From Ureibacillus endophyticus (GTDB taxonomy: Bacteria > Bacillota > Bacilli > Bacillales_A > Planococcaceae), in the NCBI RefSeq assembly GCF_003628435.1, contig NZ_RBZN01000029.1:1-43375 (forward strand): a DNA stretch of 43,375 bases, in the 5' to 3' direction. Each line of letters begins with the position of its first letter. Position 1 is the first letter of the stretch. Shown piece after piece: positions 1 to 9,773 of this stretch. Both the position numbers and the translations under genes were made by a program. The notes beneath the pieces are model-generated. The model was not told the DNA's origin. It searched no databases and was given only the letters and a program-made list of their open reading frames with translations.

Positions 1-332
1 CTCAAATAACTACATACGAATGACAATCGGCGTAGCGAACTCTTGACAAACCGAATGGAGAAAAGGTTAAAATTGGTATTTGGCGAGGGTTATTTGGTGT
101 GCCTACTTTTTCCCCTTCGCCTTCAAAAATATGGGCGCAACCTTTTCGGAATGTTTGTCAAGAGCGATTGTCCCCTCGTTCGGAGAGTACTTATCGCCCA
201 ATACCTTGTGCTTTTCAATTTTTCATAGAAGTTTTGACACTACCCTACTATAAAAATATATTAATGTTACATAACATATTTATATTCTACAAAAACAATC
301 AGAACCCTCTTGGAAAACGATAGAATTTTCTA
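1..332. other. Intergenic stretch without a supportable gene
   Basis: Two overlapping forward frames are open here (about 43-228 and 99-323), but neither has a ribosome site at a sensible distance, both contain low-complexity residues, and I recognise no family. It could be the decayed edge of a gene lying left of the window. The last 100 bases are very AT-rich and precede the end of the rarD-like gene. No convincing terminator is visible. Confidence 0.4.
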
Positions 333-1259
333 TTAAATTTCAACATTTGCTACTTTATGTTCAATGTTATGTCGTTTCCTCGATTCGACTATGGTTGAAA
401 CGGTAAAAATAAGAATCGCTAACCAAATGAAACTAAAAGAAATGAATTCTATCGTAGAAAAGGTTTCATGATATAAAACTATGCCAAAGATTAATAGAGT
501 TGTTGGTGTAATATACTGAATAAACCCGATTAAATATTGTGGCAGTAACTTGGCCCCCTTCGAAAAAAGAACAAGAGGAATTGCCGTCACTACCCCAGCT
601 AGTATTAATAAAATATCCGTTTGCCAGGATACATGGAGGAAGGACATTTGATTAGTTGACATAATATAAATATAGTAAATTAACGCAAAGGGTAAAATAA
701 ATAATGTTTCAATGGCTAAACCTCTAGTAGCATCCAAGGTAATTTTCTTTTTCAATGCACCATATGTTGCAAAACTAAAAGCAAGTAGCATTGCAACCCA
801 TGGAATGTTCCCATAACTCACCGTTAACACAATGACTCCAATAAACGCAACAATAACTGCGACAAGTTGCATTTTCGATAAACGCTCTTTAAAGAAGAGC
901 ATCCCGAACAACACGGTAATTAGCGGATTGATATAATAGCCTAGGCTCGTCTCAATCACATGACCATTATTGACAGCGAAAATATAAATAAACCAATTAC
1001 ATGAAATCGCAAAGGATGCAGCTAAAAGGGCCAAAAAGACCTTTTTGTTCTTCCATATCGTTTTCAAATCTTCTATTAATAAATTCTTATGTTTGAGTAT
1101 TAAAATAAATACCGTTGTAAAGACGAATGACCAAATAACCCTACTTAATAAAATCTCCATGCTATCTACTTGGTCTAATAGTCTCCAATAGAGCGGGAAC
1201 AATCCCCATATTCCATATGCTCCAAATGCATAGAGAATGCCCTTTTGTTCATTCTTCAT
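333..1259 (-). CDS. rarD: RarD-type EamA/DMT-family permease
   Basis: Predicted inner-membrane permease of the drug/metabolite transporter superfamily, RarD branch; the substrate is unknown. The 308-residue protein opens with an MKNEQKGILYAFGAYGIWGL segment and FPLYWRLL, both typical of RarD, and has about ten hydrophobic helices arranged as two EamA repeats, the usual length for the family. I chose the ATG at 1259 because AAGGTG lies just upstream; an upstream in-frame ATG at 1292 has no ribosome site. The C terminus is charged (ESRKRHN). It follows the exporter pair on the same strand but is separated from it by about 250 bases and a terminator, so it is probably its own unit. Confidence 0.85.
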   Translation of the reverse strand: MKNEQKGILYAFGAYGIWGLFPLYWRLLDQVDSMEILLSRVIWSFVFTTVFILILKHKNLLIEDLKTIWKNKKVFLALLAASFAISCNWFIYIFAVNNGHVIETSLGYYINPLITVLFGMLFFKERLSKMQLVAVIVAFIGVIVLTVSYGNIPWVAMLLAFSFATYGALKKKITLDATRGLAIETLFILPFALIYYIYIMSTNQMSFLHVSWQTDILLILAGVVTAIPLVLFSKGAKLLPQYLIGFIQYITPTTLLIFGIVLYHETFSTIEFISFSFIWLAILIFTVSTIVESRKRHNIEHKVANVEI

Positions 1260-1394
1260 TAAGACACCTTCTTTATTTAAGTTAAAACACATTATAGTAT
1301 TCTAAAAATTAGAAGTAAATGTATTTTTCTTCGATAATAAGTTAGTAGTAAAATAATAAACCATTTGAAAAGAATACGAGACTGAGAAAAAAAC

Positions 1395-1432
1395 AAAAAA
1401 TCAACCTCCCTAAGTGAAAAAGTTGATTTTTT
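1395..1432 (-). terminator. Rho-independent terminator after the YheH-like gene
   Basis: An AAAAATCAAC arm pairs with GTTGATTTTT around a short loop. On the minus strand the stem is followed by a T-run, as expected at the end of the exporter operon ending at 1512. Confidence 0.7.
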
Positions 1433-1511
1433 GATATAAGAAGTTGATTTCCAATACTATCATTACTCAATCTTTTCAAAAACTCAGTTTTATTTCTCTC
1501 CTGCACATATA

Positions 1512-3281
1512 TTATTCCACAATACCATTCTGCAATAGATACATTTTATGATATAAACCCTTTTGTGCAAGCAGTTCTTGGTGATTGCCTCTTTCTACGA
1601 TTTCACCTTTATGCATCACTAAAATTTGCTCTGCATCTTGGATCGTTGATAAGCGGTGAGCGATGGCGATTGTTGTTCTGCCCTTTCTCATTTTTTCCAA
1701 GGAACTTTGAATGGCAACTTCTGTTTCGGTATCAATAGAAGCTGTTGCTTCATCTAACACAAGCACTTTGGGATTCGTTGCAATAGTTCGTGCAAAGGCG
1801 ATCAACTGTCTTTGCCCACTGGATAACGTAGACCCTCTTTCCGTAACTTTCTGTTTATACTTATCTGGTAGTTGCTCAATAAATTGATCTGCTTGCACAA
1901 ATTGAGCAGCAGATACCACATCACGATCTGTTAACTGTTGATCGTACAAACGGATATTGCTTTCAATCGTTCCATAAAAGAAAAACGGATCTTGCAAAAC
2001 TAGCCCAAGTTTTTTCCTCAGTTCACGTTTACTATAGGACTTAATAGAATGTCCATCAATTAAAATATCCCCCTGCTCAAATTCGTAAAATCGCATTAAC
2101 AGATTGATAATTGAACTTTTCCCACTACCTGTTGAACCAACTAGGGCTACCGTTTCCCCTGGATTCACTGTAAAACTAATATTTTTTAATACAGGAGTCT
2201 TCCCATCGTAACTAAAGGTCACATTTTTAAATTCAATATAGCCATCTTGTATTTCGTAAGTTGTTTGTTGTTGTGCTGGTTCGATTTCCTCTTCATCAAT
2301 TAGTGCAAATACCCTTGACGCAGCCACAATTGCTTGTTGAAACATCGCTAATTGTTCCATCATTTGATTAATTGGTTCAAAAAAACGATTAATGTAGGAC
2401 ACAAAGGCAAAAATAACCCCAACTTCAATCGCCGTATCAAAGGATGATATTCCAAAATACGTTAACAATAACACCACGGCAACAAAATAAATTAAATCAA
2501 TAACTGGCCTTAACAAAAGACTATTTAATTTTGTATTGTTCATTGCCGCCACATAATGGTCCTCATTAATTTGGTCGAATTCATCGTTGAAACGCCCTTC
2601 TTGACGAAAGGCTTGAATAATCCCCATCCCCGATAAACTTTCCGATAATTTTGCGTTTAGTTGACTTAACTTTTCACGCATGGTCATATAGACGACCGAA
2701 CTATATTTTCGATAAATATAAATTACTAGGATAATGAGTGGCAAAATTAGTAATGCGAAACTTGCTAACAATGGATTTAATAAAAACATCGCAACATACA
2801 TGCCTATAATTAAAAAGGCCGCTTGCACAAAGGCACTTAAAACAGAAACAAATAAATCTTTGATTGCCTCTGTATCGTTCGTGGCTCTAGAAACGATGGA
2901 TCCTGCTGGCGTATTATCGAAGTAACGCATACCTAAGCGATGAATTTTCGAGAACACATCGATTCGAAGTTGCCCGATAATTTTGAGGGCGATTTCTTGG
3001 AATTTCACTAATTGAAAATAAGAAATAAACACATTCACAACTTGGATGGTGAAATATGATACCGCTAGAAACACAATCGGTTTCGTTTCAAAGTTTAATA
3101 CCGCTACATGATTATCTAAAAATACTTTTATGATATAAGGACCTAGCACATCCCCAGTGACCGTTAAGACAAGTAAAAATAAGGCTAAAAAGGCTGATTT
3201 TTTATGGGGTCTTAAATAGGATAATAATCGGAAAAGTATCCTTCTTTGTTCTTTATTTGAGAAGGTTGGTTGATTATTCAT
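1512..3281 (-). CDS. yheH: Heterodimeric ABC multidrug exporter subunit, YheH/BmrD-like
   Basis: Half-transporter with an N-terminal six-helix exporter domain (about residues 25-310) and a C-terminal ATPase. Motifs: Walker A GSTGSGKSS, Walker B VLVLDEA with the catalytic glutamate, and H-loop AHR. The signature is LSSGQ instead of LSGGQ, which marks the degenerate side of a heterodimer. The partner gene just upstream carries the complementary defect (Asp for Glu), so the two proteins very likely form one exporter with one full ATP site, as known for BmrCD, LmrCD and TM287/288. Its ATG overlaps the partner's stop by 8 bases and a GGGGGGAG ribosome site precedes it. At 589 residues it is shorter than B. 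subtilis YheH (about 670), so the orthologue name is tentative. Confidence 0.85.
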   Translation of the reverse strand: MNNQPTFSNKEQRRILFRLLSYLRPHKKSAFLALFLLVLTVTGDVLGPYIIKVFLDNHVAVLNFETKPIVFLAVSYFTIQVVNVFISYFQLVKFQEIALKIIGQLRIDVFSKIHRLGMRYFDNTPAGSIVSRATNDTEAIKDLFVSVLSAFVQAAFLIIGMYVAMFLLNPLLASFALLILPLIILVIYIYRKYSSVVYMTMREKLSQLNAKLSESLSGMGIIQAFRQEGRFNDEFDQINEDHYVAAMNNTKLNSLLLRPVIDLIYFVAVVLLLTYFGISSFDTAIEVGVIFAFVSYINRFFEPINQMMEQLAMFQQAIVAASRVFALIDEEEIEPAQQQTTYEIQDGYIEFKNVTFSYDGKTPVLKNISFTVNPGETVALVGSTGSGKSSIINLLMRFYEFEQGDILIDGHSIKSYSKRELRKKLGLVLQDPFFFYGTIESNIRLYDQQLTDRDVVSAAQFVQADQFIEQLPDKYKQKVTERGSTLSSGQRQLIAFARTIATNPKVLVLDEATASIDTETEVAIQSSLEKMRKGRTTIAIAHRLSTIQDAEQILVMHKGEIVERGNHQELLAQKGLYHKMYLLQNGIVE

Positions 3282-5034
3282 CAGCCGCTCCCCCCTTTTC
3301 TACTAAACGTTCTAACTGTTGTAGTTGGTACATTTCATAATATTTGCCTTTTAACGCCATCAATTGTTCATGGGTGCCTTGCTCAACAATTGTCCCTTCT
3401 TCCAACACAAGGATGAGATGTGCATGTTCAATCGCACTTAATCGATGGGAGGTAATAATCGTTGTTGCCTCTTGTCTCTCTTCCTTCAATGCTTGAAGGA
3501 TTGCTTCTTCCGTTTTCGCATCAACTGCAGAGAGAGAATCATCTAAAATGAGTAATTCTGGATTCGTTAACAATGCACGTGCAATGGAAATCCGTTGTTT
3601 TTGCCCCCCTGATAGTGATACGCCCCTCTCCCCGACAATCGTTTGATAACCATCAGAAAAGGCTAAAATATCTTGATGAATGTTTGCTAGCTTTGCAACA
3701 TGCTCCACTCTTTCTTTACTAGCATCGATATTTGAAAAGGCAATATTGTTATAAATCGTGGTTGAAAATAAAAAATGCTCCTGAGGCACATAGCCAATTG
3801 CCTCTTTTAAGCGGTTCATTTTATAGTCATCAATTTTATGTTGACCGAAATAAATTTCCCCTTTATAGCCTTCAAATTCTCGAAGTAATAGTTTTAAAAT
3901 AGCGGTCTTCCCTGCTCCCGTTTTTCCGACAATTCCAAGGGTTTGACCTTGCTTTAATGTAAAATGAACATTTTTCAAAGATGATTTTTGTTCGCCAGGA
4001 AACTTAAACTCATCCACATTAAACACAATATCCCCTGCTGGACGAATATCAAGGGCACCTTCTTTGTCGTCTATTTCTACTGGAGTCGATAATAGCTGTT
4101 GAATGCGATCGTAAGAAGCAAGTCCGCGCTCTAAAATATTAAACAATAGTCCAAAAGCAAGCATTGGCCACACGAGTAAACCTAAATACGTATTAAAAGC
4201 TACTAAATCACCAATTGTCATTTGGCCATCTACAATAAATTTCGCCCCAAACCCTAAACTAAGCAAAAAACTAATACCTACTATTAAACTGATGGTGGGG
4301 TCAAATAAAGAATCAATTCGGGCAACTTTCATATTTTTTGACACGACGTTTTCAGATAATCTTGTAAAATCGTCAATGTCTTCTTCATGCTGTCCAAAGG
4401 TTTTAATAACTTTAATCCCCGTTATACTTTCTTGCGTTTTATCATTTAAATCGGAAAAGGCAGCTTGCGCAACGCCAAACCGTTCGTGCAATAGTTTTCC
4501 GTAGTAACTTGTAGATAACGCCATAAAGGGCATTGGAATAAGTGCAATGAGTGTTAAACGCCAATCAATCGTAATAGCCATGGCAAGGATCACAAATCCC
4601 CCCGTTACAATGGAGTCAAATAGCATTAATACTCCGCCACCTGCTGTTTGTTGGACAGCTGACACATCATTTGTTGCGTGGGCCATTAAATCTCCAATTC
4701 GACGTTCTTGATAAAAGGATGAACTCATCTTCGTAAAGTGACGGAATAATTTTTCCCTCAAGATCTTTGCTAAATAATTGGAAGATCCAAAAATCATCAT
4801 TCGCCAATAATATCGCATCACATACATCGCTAGGGCGACTGCGATGATGATGGCTATCCATTTCAGTAACGATTGTACCGTTAACGTTTGTGAGCCAATC
4901 TCATCTATGACGTATCCAATAATTTTTGGTGGAATCAATATCAATATTCCGACAATTGTTAACATAAGAATCCCAATGATATATTCTTTTTTCCTCTCTT
5001 TAAAGAACCAATTTAACCGCAAAAAAACTTTCAT
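3274..5034 (-). CDS. yheI: Heterodimeric ABC multidrug exporter subunit, YheI/BmrC-like
   Basis: First gene of the exporter pair, 586 residues: an N-terminal transmembrane domain with helices from about residue 15 to 300, then an ATPase domain. Walker A is GKTGAGKT, the signature LSGGQKQRISIARAL is canonical, and Walker B reads LLILDDSLSAVDAKTE. The catalytic Glu is replaced by Asp, as in B. subtilis YheI (BmrC). The H-loop SHR is kept. The canonical ATP site should thus form from this signature and the partner's Walker motifs. The start at 5034 is preceded by AAGAAGGTG; an open frame reaching 5085 lacks a ribosome site. In B. subtilis a leader peptide (BmrB) controls expression; I see no clear equivalent in the 190 bases upstream. 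A drug substrate is inferred from the family. Confidence 0.88.
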   Translation of the reverse strand: MKVFLRLNWFFKERKKEYIIGILMLTIVGILILIPPKIIGYVIDEIGSQTLTVQSLLKWIAIIIAVALAMYVMRYYWRMMIFGSSNYLAKILREKLFRHFTKMSSSFYQERRIGDLMAHATNDVSAVQQTAGGGVLMLFDSIVTGGFVILAMAITIDWRLTLIALIPMPFMALSTSYYGKLLHERFGVAQAAFSDLNDKTQESITGIKVIKTFGQHEEDIDDFTRLSENVVSKNMKVARIDSLFDPTISLIVGISFLLSLGFGAKFIVDGQMTIGDLVAFNTYLGLLVWPMLAFGLLFNILERGLASYDRIQQLLSTPVEIDDKEGALDIRPAGDIVFNVDEFKFPGEQKSSLKNVHFTLKQGQTLGIVGKTGAGKTAILKLLLREFEGYKGEIYFGQHKIDDYKMNRLKEAIGYVPQEHFLFSTTIYNNIAFSNIDASKERVEHVAKLANIHQDILAFSDGYQTIVGERGVSLSGGQKQRISIARALLTNPELLILDDSLSAVDAKTEEAILQALKEERQEATTIITSHRLSAIEHAHLILVLEEGTIVEQGTHEQLMALKGKYYEMYQLQQLERLVEKGGAADE

Positions 5035-5225
5035 GTAATCACCTTCTTCGGCTTTCAGTGAATTTGGAAAATTCAGTATAGCCAACCTATTTTAGCAAAT
5101 ATTGAATGGAACAGCCAAGCAATACATTTCAAATCTCGAAATAAATTTACCATTTTTTGATTCATATGATTCTATTAATTTACGTGGTAATCTTACTTTA
5201 GAATAACAAATGCGAGGGGAACTCA

Positions 5226-6944
5226 ATGCAACGTAGACTTTTTTATACAACATGCGCCATTGCTGCCATTGTAGCGCCAATTTCAGTCCAATCTGCAGAT
5301 GCAGCGACAACGAATTTTAATGACATCACGAACTACCCCGAAGAAACACAACAAGAGATTTTAAATTTAGTAGAGTTAGGAATCATTAAAGGAACTTCAC
5401 CAACAACCTTCTCACCAAAAGAATCCATTACCCGTGGACAAGTGGTCAAAATGCTTGGACGTTTTTTAGTCAATAGTGGCATATCAAGCATTCCTACTGA
5501 TTGGGAAAGAAAACAATATTTCACCGACCTTTCTGTAAACAGTAAAGACCGAGAATTATTACAATACGCTGCCGTTGTAAAATCTTCAGGCGTATTTATC
5601 GGAAAACCAGATGGCTCTTTAGCAAGTTCCGAAAAAATTACACGGGAAAATATGGCCCTTGTACTCGACCGCGCAACTGAAGCCATGCGTGGAAAATCAT
5701 TAGTTGAGCTTGCCAACTATGAAGAAGGAAATATAGAAGACATATCACGTGCAAGAACGGAAACACGCGACGCAGTAAATGCTCTAAATGTATTAGGCAT
5801 TTCCAACGTGTCAAACTTCAACCCAAAAGGCAATGTGTTACGTGTTCATTTTGCTTCCTTCTTAACGAGAGCAATTCCTTTTATGACAGAGAAAACAATT
5901 GAATCAACGCTTACACTAAATGCACAAGATTATGGTTTCTTAAGCTTTTCTGAAATAACAAACATAGACGATACTTCATTAGATGTTGACTTCTCCCCTT
6001 CTCAAATTACGATTTCTGGTGAATTTACACAAAATGAAGTGAACACATTTATTGATTGGATAGATATCAAAGGAACAGATTTATTCGGAAACGAACGATT
6101 TGTAAGTTTTGATTTTGTTTTAAACGAAGAAACTCAATTGGAGCTATTCAACGAGAAAAACAGTTTAACAGAAAATATCCTAGCCCAAGCATTCTTGATG
6201 GATTCATTTATTAATGTAATGGTGACATCAGCCAATCGTGAACCACTTTCAACGAATGAAAACAGTAACGTTTATGCCATTAAAAAAGATACTGAAAATG
6301 AAATTATAGAATTGACGTTTACAGGCTTGCGAAATAACGAAAGTGTTACGGAAACAGTACAGTATTATGTTGACTTTGCTGGAAATATCGTATTCAATCA
6401 AAAGGCGAATAACCATTCCTTAAATTATAATTATTACATAGCAAATAGTGGAGATGTTGTTTTTGATGGTCACCCAGTAGAAGAACAAACATTCTACTAT
6501 ATTCCAGTTTCATCGAATGAAAATTGGACTTATACGGCTTTTCAAGACGCCACAACAATTGAAGAGATTTTAGCATTCTTTATAACAGACGGAACGAAAG
6601 CTCATTTCGATTTTGATCAAAGTGAATATGCCCTTGTGATAGATGGGAACAAAAATGTCTACGGTGTGTTAGATCTTTCAAAGGAAAACGGTTTCTTTGA
6701 AAAATATACTTTTGAATTACAATCACCAGCAAACATAACGATTAAAGAAATGTATGCGTTCGGTAATGTGATATTAAAACAACAACCGAACGGCACCATC
6801 TTAGCCACTGCTACTGGTGAAGAAGTAGAAGGCACTATCGTATTAATTATTGATGGAGCTGGAAATGAACATTACTTTGAAATTGCAAAAACAACTAATG
6901 GATTTGAATTGATGCCTTATAATGTGGAGCTATTCTATAAATAA
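5226..6944 (+). CDS. SLH-domain surface protein
   Basis: Secreted 572-residue protein. Residues 1-27 form a signal peptide (short basic start, hydrophobic core, ADAA cleavage region). Three S-layer homology domains follow at roughly 30-80, 95-150 and 165-215, with the usual pattern of F-x-D-I at the start, GII-G-pdg in the middle and ITRGQ/ITREN near the end. SLH triplets anchor proteins to pyruvylated secondary wall polymer. The remaining 350 residues are acidic, rich in beta-like T/N/E stretches, and belong to no family I recognise. The ATG is preceded by GAGGGGA. It is divergent from the exporter pair and ends in a strong terminator, so it is monocistronic. Function beyond wall attachment is unknown. 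Confidence 0.85.
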   Translation: MQRRLFYTTCAIAAIVAPISVQSADAATTNFNDITNYPEETQQEILNLVELGIIKGTSPTTFSPKESITRGQVVKMLGRFLVNSGISSIPTDWERKQYFTDLSVNSKDRELLQYAAVVKSSGVFIGKPDGSLASSEKITRENMALVLDRATEAMRGKSLVELANYEEGNIEDISRARTETRDAVNALNVLGISNVSNFNPKGNVLRVHFASFLTRAIPFMTEKTIESTLTLNAQDYGFLSFSEITNIDDTSLDVDFSPSQITISGEFTQNEVNTFIDWIDIKGTDLFGNERFVSFDFVLNEETQLELFNEKNSLTENILAQAFLMDSFINVMVTSANREPLSTNENSNVYAIKKDTENEIIELTFTGLRNNESVTETVQYYVDFAGNIVFNQKANNHSLNYNYYIANSGDVVFDGHPVEEQTFYYIPVSSNENWTYTAFQDATTIEEILAFFITDGTKAHFDFDQSEYALVIDGNKNVYGVLDLSKENGFFEKYTFELQSPANITIKEMYAFGNVILKQQPNGTILATATGEEVEGTIVLIIDGAGNEHYFEIAKTTNGFELMPYNVELFYK

Positions 6945-6963
6945 GTTTCGAAATAAAAATATG

Positions 6964-7002
6964 AAAAAAACGAGATTGTAGAATATACATTCTCGTTTTT
7001 TT
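6964..7002 (+). terminator. Terminator after the first SLH gene
   Basis: AAAAAACGAGA and TCTCGTTTTTT form a stem of about 11 pairs with a T-run, 20 bases after the SLH stop codon. Confidence 0.85.
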
Positions 7003-7044
7003 ACTATTTTCTTTTATCCCAGCCTACTTCCCTTTGAATGAAAA

Positions 7045-7091
7045 AGATTGCAAACAAACTCTATCTTCTAGAATTTGTCTACAATCTAATT
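7045..7091 (-). terminator. Terminator after the yhaP-like gene
   Basis: On the minus strand AGATTG-(3)-ACAAA pairs with TTTGT-(3)-CAATCT and a T-run follows, directly downstream of the permease stop at 7095. Confidence 0.6.
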
Positions 7092-7094
7092 GTT

Positions 7095-8333
7095 TTACGT
7101 TGTTACTTTTAATACCGTTTTAATTTTTTGGATGATGCCACCACTACTATACGTTAATACGCTTCGTTTGTAGAATGATAAACTTAACATGTACACAACT
7201 ACAACCGTAGTAATCAGTACGACAATTGATAGGATCGGCTCGATTGGTGAAATGTCGGTAGCTCCAATACGCATCGGCATGACCATTCCTGATGTTAACG
7301 GAATGTAAGAGAACACTTTAATTAATAATGTGTCTGGGTTGCCCATTCCTGAAAGCATTACATAAAAGCCGATTAACGGAATCATGATAGCTGGTGTCAT
7401 TACTTGAGAAGCTTCTTCCGGTTTGGAAACAAGGGAACCGAACAATGCCCCAATAATGAGATATAAGAAAATTGTTAGGAATAAGAACCCTAAAATATAT
7501 AATACAAACCCAAAAGAAAGTTCATTAATGGTTGATTGAACAAACTCAAGCTTTTCCCCGCTATCCGTAAATCCAAGGTAAGCAAATAATACTGCGATTA
7601 TAATACCTATTTGAGTTAGTGCTACTAAGAACACGCCAAAGATTTTCGATTGTAAATGGTTACTTGGTTTCACACTTACCAGTAACATCTCTAATGCACG
7701 AGAGCCTTTTTCGTTTGCTACATCCGTTGTAATCATAGATAAAAAGGCCATGATGAAGAAATAAATTACAATCCCCGCTACATAAGAAGCAAACATGCCC
7801 GCTTCTTTTTGATCTTCACTTTTTCCATCAGCTACCTCTTCATTTAAATTCGTCATCGTAATAATTGGTTCAGAATTTAAAATTTGGTCTGCTTCTTGCG
7901 CCGTTAAATTCAGTTGACCAATGCCGTAAATTTTCCCAGCATATTGAAGAAGAGATGAAATAGCTGATTGATCATTTAATTTTAATGGCGTATACGTTGC
8001 AATATCTGCGTTCAAATTGTTATTTTCTTCAGTTACATGGATAACAGCATCTAGTTTTTCTTCTTTCAGCTGTTCATACAATGCTTCCATTTCGCTATTT
8101 GGGAACGAATAATTTACATCTTCACTGGATGCAAAAATCGGTTCCAAATCAACGGCTGTTTCATTGACGATTGCTACTTCAATTGCTTCCTCATCCACAA
8201 AAATTGCTTTAATGTCAGACCAAAACATTACCACCGTAATTATCCCTATGTACAATAAGGTCATCAAAATAAATGTTTTGGAACGTATTTTTTGGAAATA
8301 GAGTTGTTTTAATAGTATCGAAAATTTACGCAT
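7095..8333 (-). CDS. yhaP: ABC exporter permease, YhaP/NatB-like
   Basis: Permease half of a two-gene ABC-2 type exporter. The protein has one N-terminal helix (about residues 18-38), an extracellular loop of some 140 residues, and then about six helices from residue 180 to the end, as in B. subtilis YhaP and NatB. The family is associated with export of sodium or toxic small molecules; the substrate here is not known. I placed the start at the ATG 8333, which has AGGTGG five bases upstream. A GTG at 8342 would sit on top of that ribosome site. It overlaps the ATPase stop by 8 bases, so translation is likely coupled. It is the last gene of the PadR-DUF2812-YhaQ-YhaP operon. Confidence 0.85.
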   Translation of the reverse strand: MRKFSILLKQLYFQKIRSKTFILMTLLYIGIITVVMFWSDIKAIFVDEEAIEVAIVNETAVDLEPIFASSEDVNYSFPNSEMEALYEQLKEEKLDAVIHVTEENNNLNADIATYTPLKLNDQSAISSLLQYAGKIYGIGQLNLTAQEADQILNSEPIITMTNLNEEVADGKSEDQKEAGMFASYVAGIVIYFFIMAFLSMITTDVANEKGSRALEMLLVSVKPSNHLQSKIFGVFLVALTQIGIIIAVLFAYLGFTDSGEKLEFVQSTINELSFGFVLYILGFLFLTIFLYLIIGALFGSLVSKPEEASQVMTPAIMIPLIGFYVMLSGMGNPDTLLIKVFSYIPLTSGMVMPMRIGATDISPIEPILSIVVLITTVVVVYMLSLSFYKRSVLTYSSGGIIQKIKTVLKVTT

Positions 8334-9225
8334 GATCCCCACCTACCTTATCTTTAAAGATTTCATCGAGGGATAAATAATCTAAACTAAATTTCTCAAT
8401 ATAATTCCCATTTGAAACAAAGTCGAATATTGGTTTTGCATAGGATTCATCGATCAATGTAATAACCACTTCATCTCGTTCTCTTTTAATCTCTTTTATC
8501 CCTGACAATCTAGAAAATTCTTCAACAGGTAGCTCCGTACGAATCGTCAATTTCGTCTTCCCATATTGTTTTTTCAAATCTAGCAAACTTCCGGAAAATA
8601 ACGATACCCCGCGCTTTAATAAACATAGATGGTCACATAATTCTTCTACATTATCCATTTGGTGACTGGAAAATAGAATTGTCATACCCTTTTCTTTTAG
8701 CAACAAAATCGCATTTTTTAATAAATCACGATTCACTGGGTCAAGCCCACTAAATGGTTCGTCTAAAATTAAAAACTTTGGTTTGTGGATAAAACTTGCA
8801 ATTAATTGAACCTTTTGCTGATTCCCTTTTGATAACGTTTCAGCCTTTGCATTTCGTTTTTCCTCTAAGTCAAAACGTTGAATCCAGAAATCAATTTCCT
8901 TTTTCAATTCAGTACGATTCATGCCGCGAAGCTGACCAAAGAAAAATAGTTGTTCTTCTACTTTCATTTGTGGAAATATTCCGCGCTCTTCTGGTAAATA
9001 GCCAAGCCAATCACGGTTCACCTTTTTAATCGGAACTCCATCCCACGTAATTGTTCCTGAAGTTTGGTCTTGTAAATCTAAAATCATTCGGAAAGTGGTC
9101 GTTTTTCCCGCACCATTTTGACCAATCAATCCAAATATTTCCCCTTTGCCAATGGTGAAATTCAAATCATTTACGGCTGTAAAATCTTTATATTTCTTCA
9201 CCACATGTTGCAATGATAATGTCAT
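8326..9225 (-). CDS. yhaQ: ABC exporter ATPase, YhaQ/NatA-like
   Basis: Cytoplasmic ATPase of 299 residues that drives the permease encoded next to it. Walker A GQNGAGKTT lies near residue 36, the signature region is LSKGNQQKVQ, Walker B is FLILDEPFSGLDP, and the switch is SSHQMD. LSKGN instead of LSGGQ is normal for this branch. A C-terminal accessory domain of about 80 residues resembles that of YhaQ and NatA. The ATG is preceded by AGAAGGG. Only 14 bases separate it from the DUF2812 gene. The context with PadR points to an inducible detoxification or stress exporter; this is inference. Confidence 0.88.
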   Translation of the reverse strand: MTLSLQHVVKKYKDFTAVNDLNFTIGKGEIFGLIGQNGAGKTTTFRMILDLQDQTSGTITWDGVPIKKVNRDWLGYLPEERGIFPQMKVEEQLFFFGQLRGMNRTELKKEIDFWIQRFDLEEKRNAKAETLSKGNQQKVQLIASFIHKPKFLILDEPFSGLDPVNRDLLKNAILLLKEKGMTILFSSHQMDNVEELCDHLCLLKRGVSLFSGSLLDLKKQYGKTKLTIRTELPVEEFSRLSGIKEIKRERDEVVITLIDESYAKPIFDFVSNGNYIEKFSLDYLSLDEIFKDKVGGDHA

Positions 9226-9239
9226 AGCCCTTCTCCCTT

Positions 9240-9773
9240 CTAATCATTAAATAGATCTAAATTCTTTTTCAATTGACCTATTTTCTTTCCTACTTTTACT
9301 AATGGAATGAAAAGTAAAATGGCTGCTAAGAGGTTTAAACTGCCAAGAATCACTTGGAAAACAGATTCTTCTCCAATATTTGAAATGGTAAAATAGAAAT
9401 TTAATAGGAAGAAAAAGAAGAACCATAAAAAGATGCGTTTCATATACGCTAATTTTGATGATGTATCACTATAAAGCTCAAATGGACCATCTTCAGTTGC
9501 TTTTCTGAAATACGCCCACATTCCACGAGTTTTCACAAGTTCCACACCTGATTGTTGCAAAAATTCGAGGTAATCTTTAACTTGCCCTTTTGCTCCTAAA
9601 CTACTTACCATCTCATTACGGTAAATGTATTGCCCTGGTGCACCTTTTTCAAATTTATAATAGCCAATATTAAAATCCGTTAAGTGCCATCCTTCTTTTG
9701 CCATTTCATTTACCCATTTTTCCTCTTTTTCATAATCTAAAAAGAAACGAAATCTTGAACACTTTTCATTCAT
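9240..9773 (-). CDS. DUF2812 membrane protein
   Basis: A 177-residue protein whose N-terminal half carries the DUF2812 pattern (FFLDYEKEEKWVNEMAKEGW, then a YYKFEKG strand) and whose C-terminal half has two hydrophobic helices at about 110-130 and 140-160. Proteins of this family commonly lie between a PadR regulator and an ABC exporter, as here, and are thought to take part in sensing or in modulating the transporter; no biochemical role is established to my knowledge. The ATG overlaps the PadR stop codon as ATGA, so it is translationally coupled. Confidence 0.8.
   Translation of the reverse strand: MNEKCSRFRFFLDYEKEEKWVNEMAKEGWHLTDFNIGYYKFEKGAPGQYIYRNEMVSSLGAKGQVKDYLEFLQQSGVELVKTRGMWAYFRKATEDGPFELYSDTSSKLAYMKRIFLWFFFFFLLNFYFTISNIGEESVFQVILGSLNLLAAILLFIPLVKVGKKIGQLKKNLDLFND

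Noticed and set aside
43-323. Two overlapping forward frames at the left edge
   Set aside because: No ribosome sites and no recognisable domain; may be remnants but cannot be supported.
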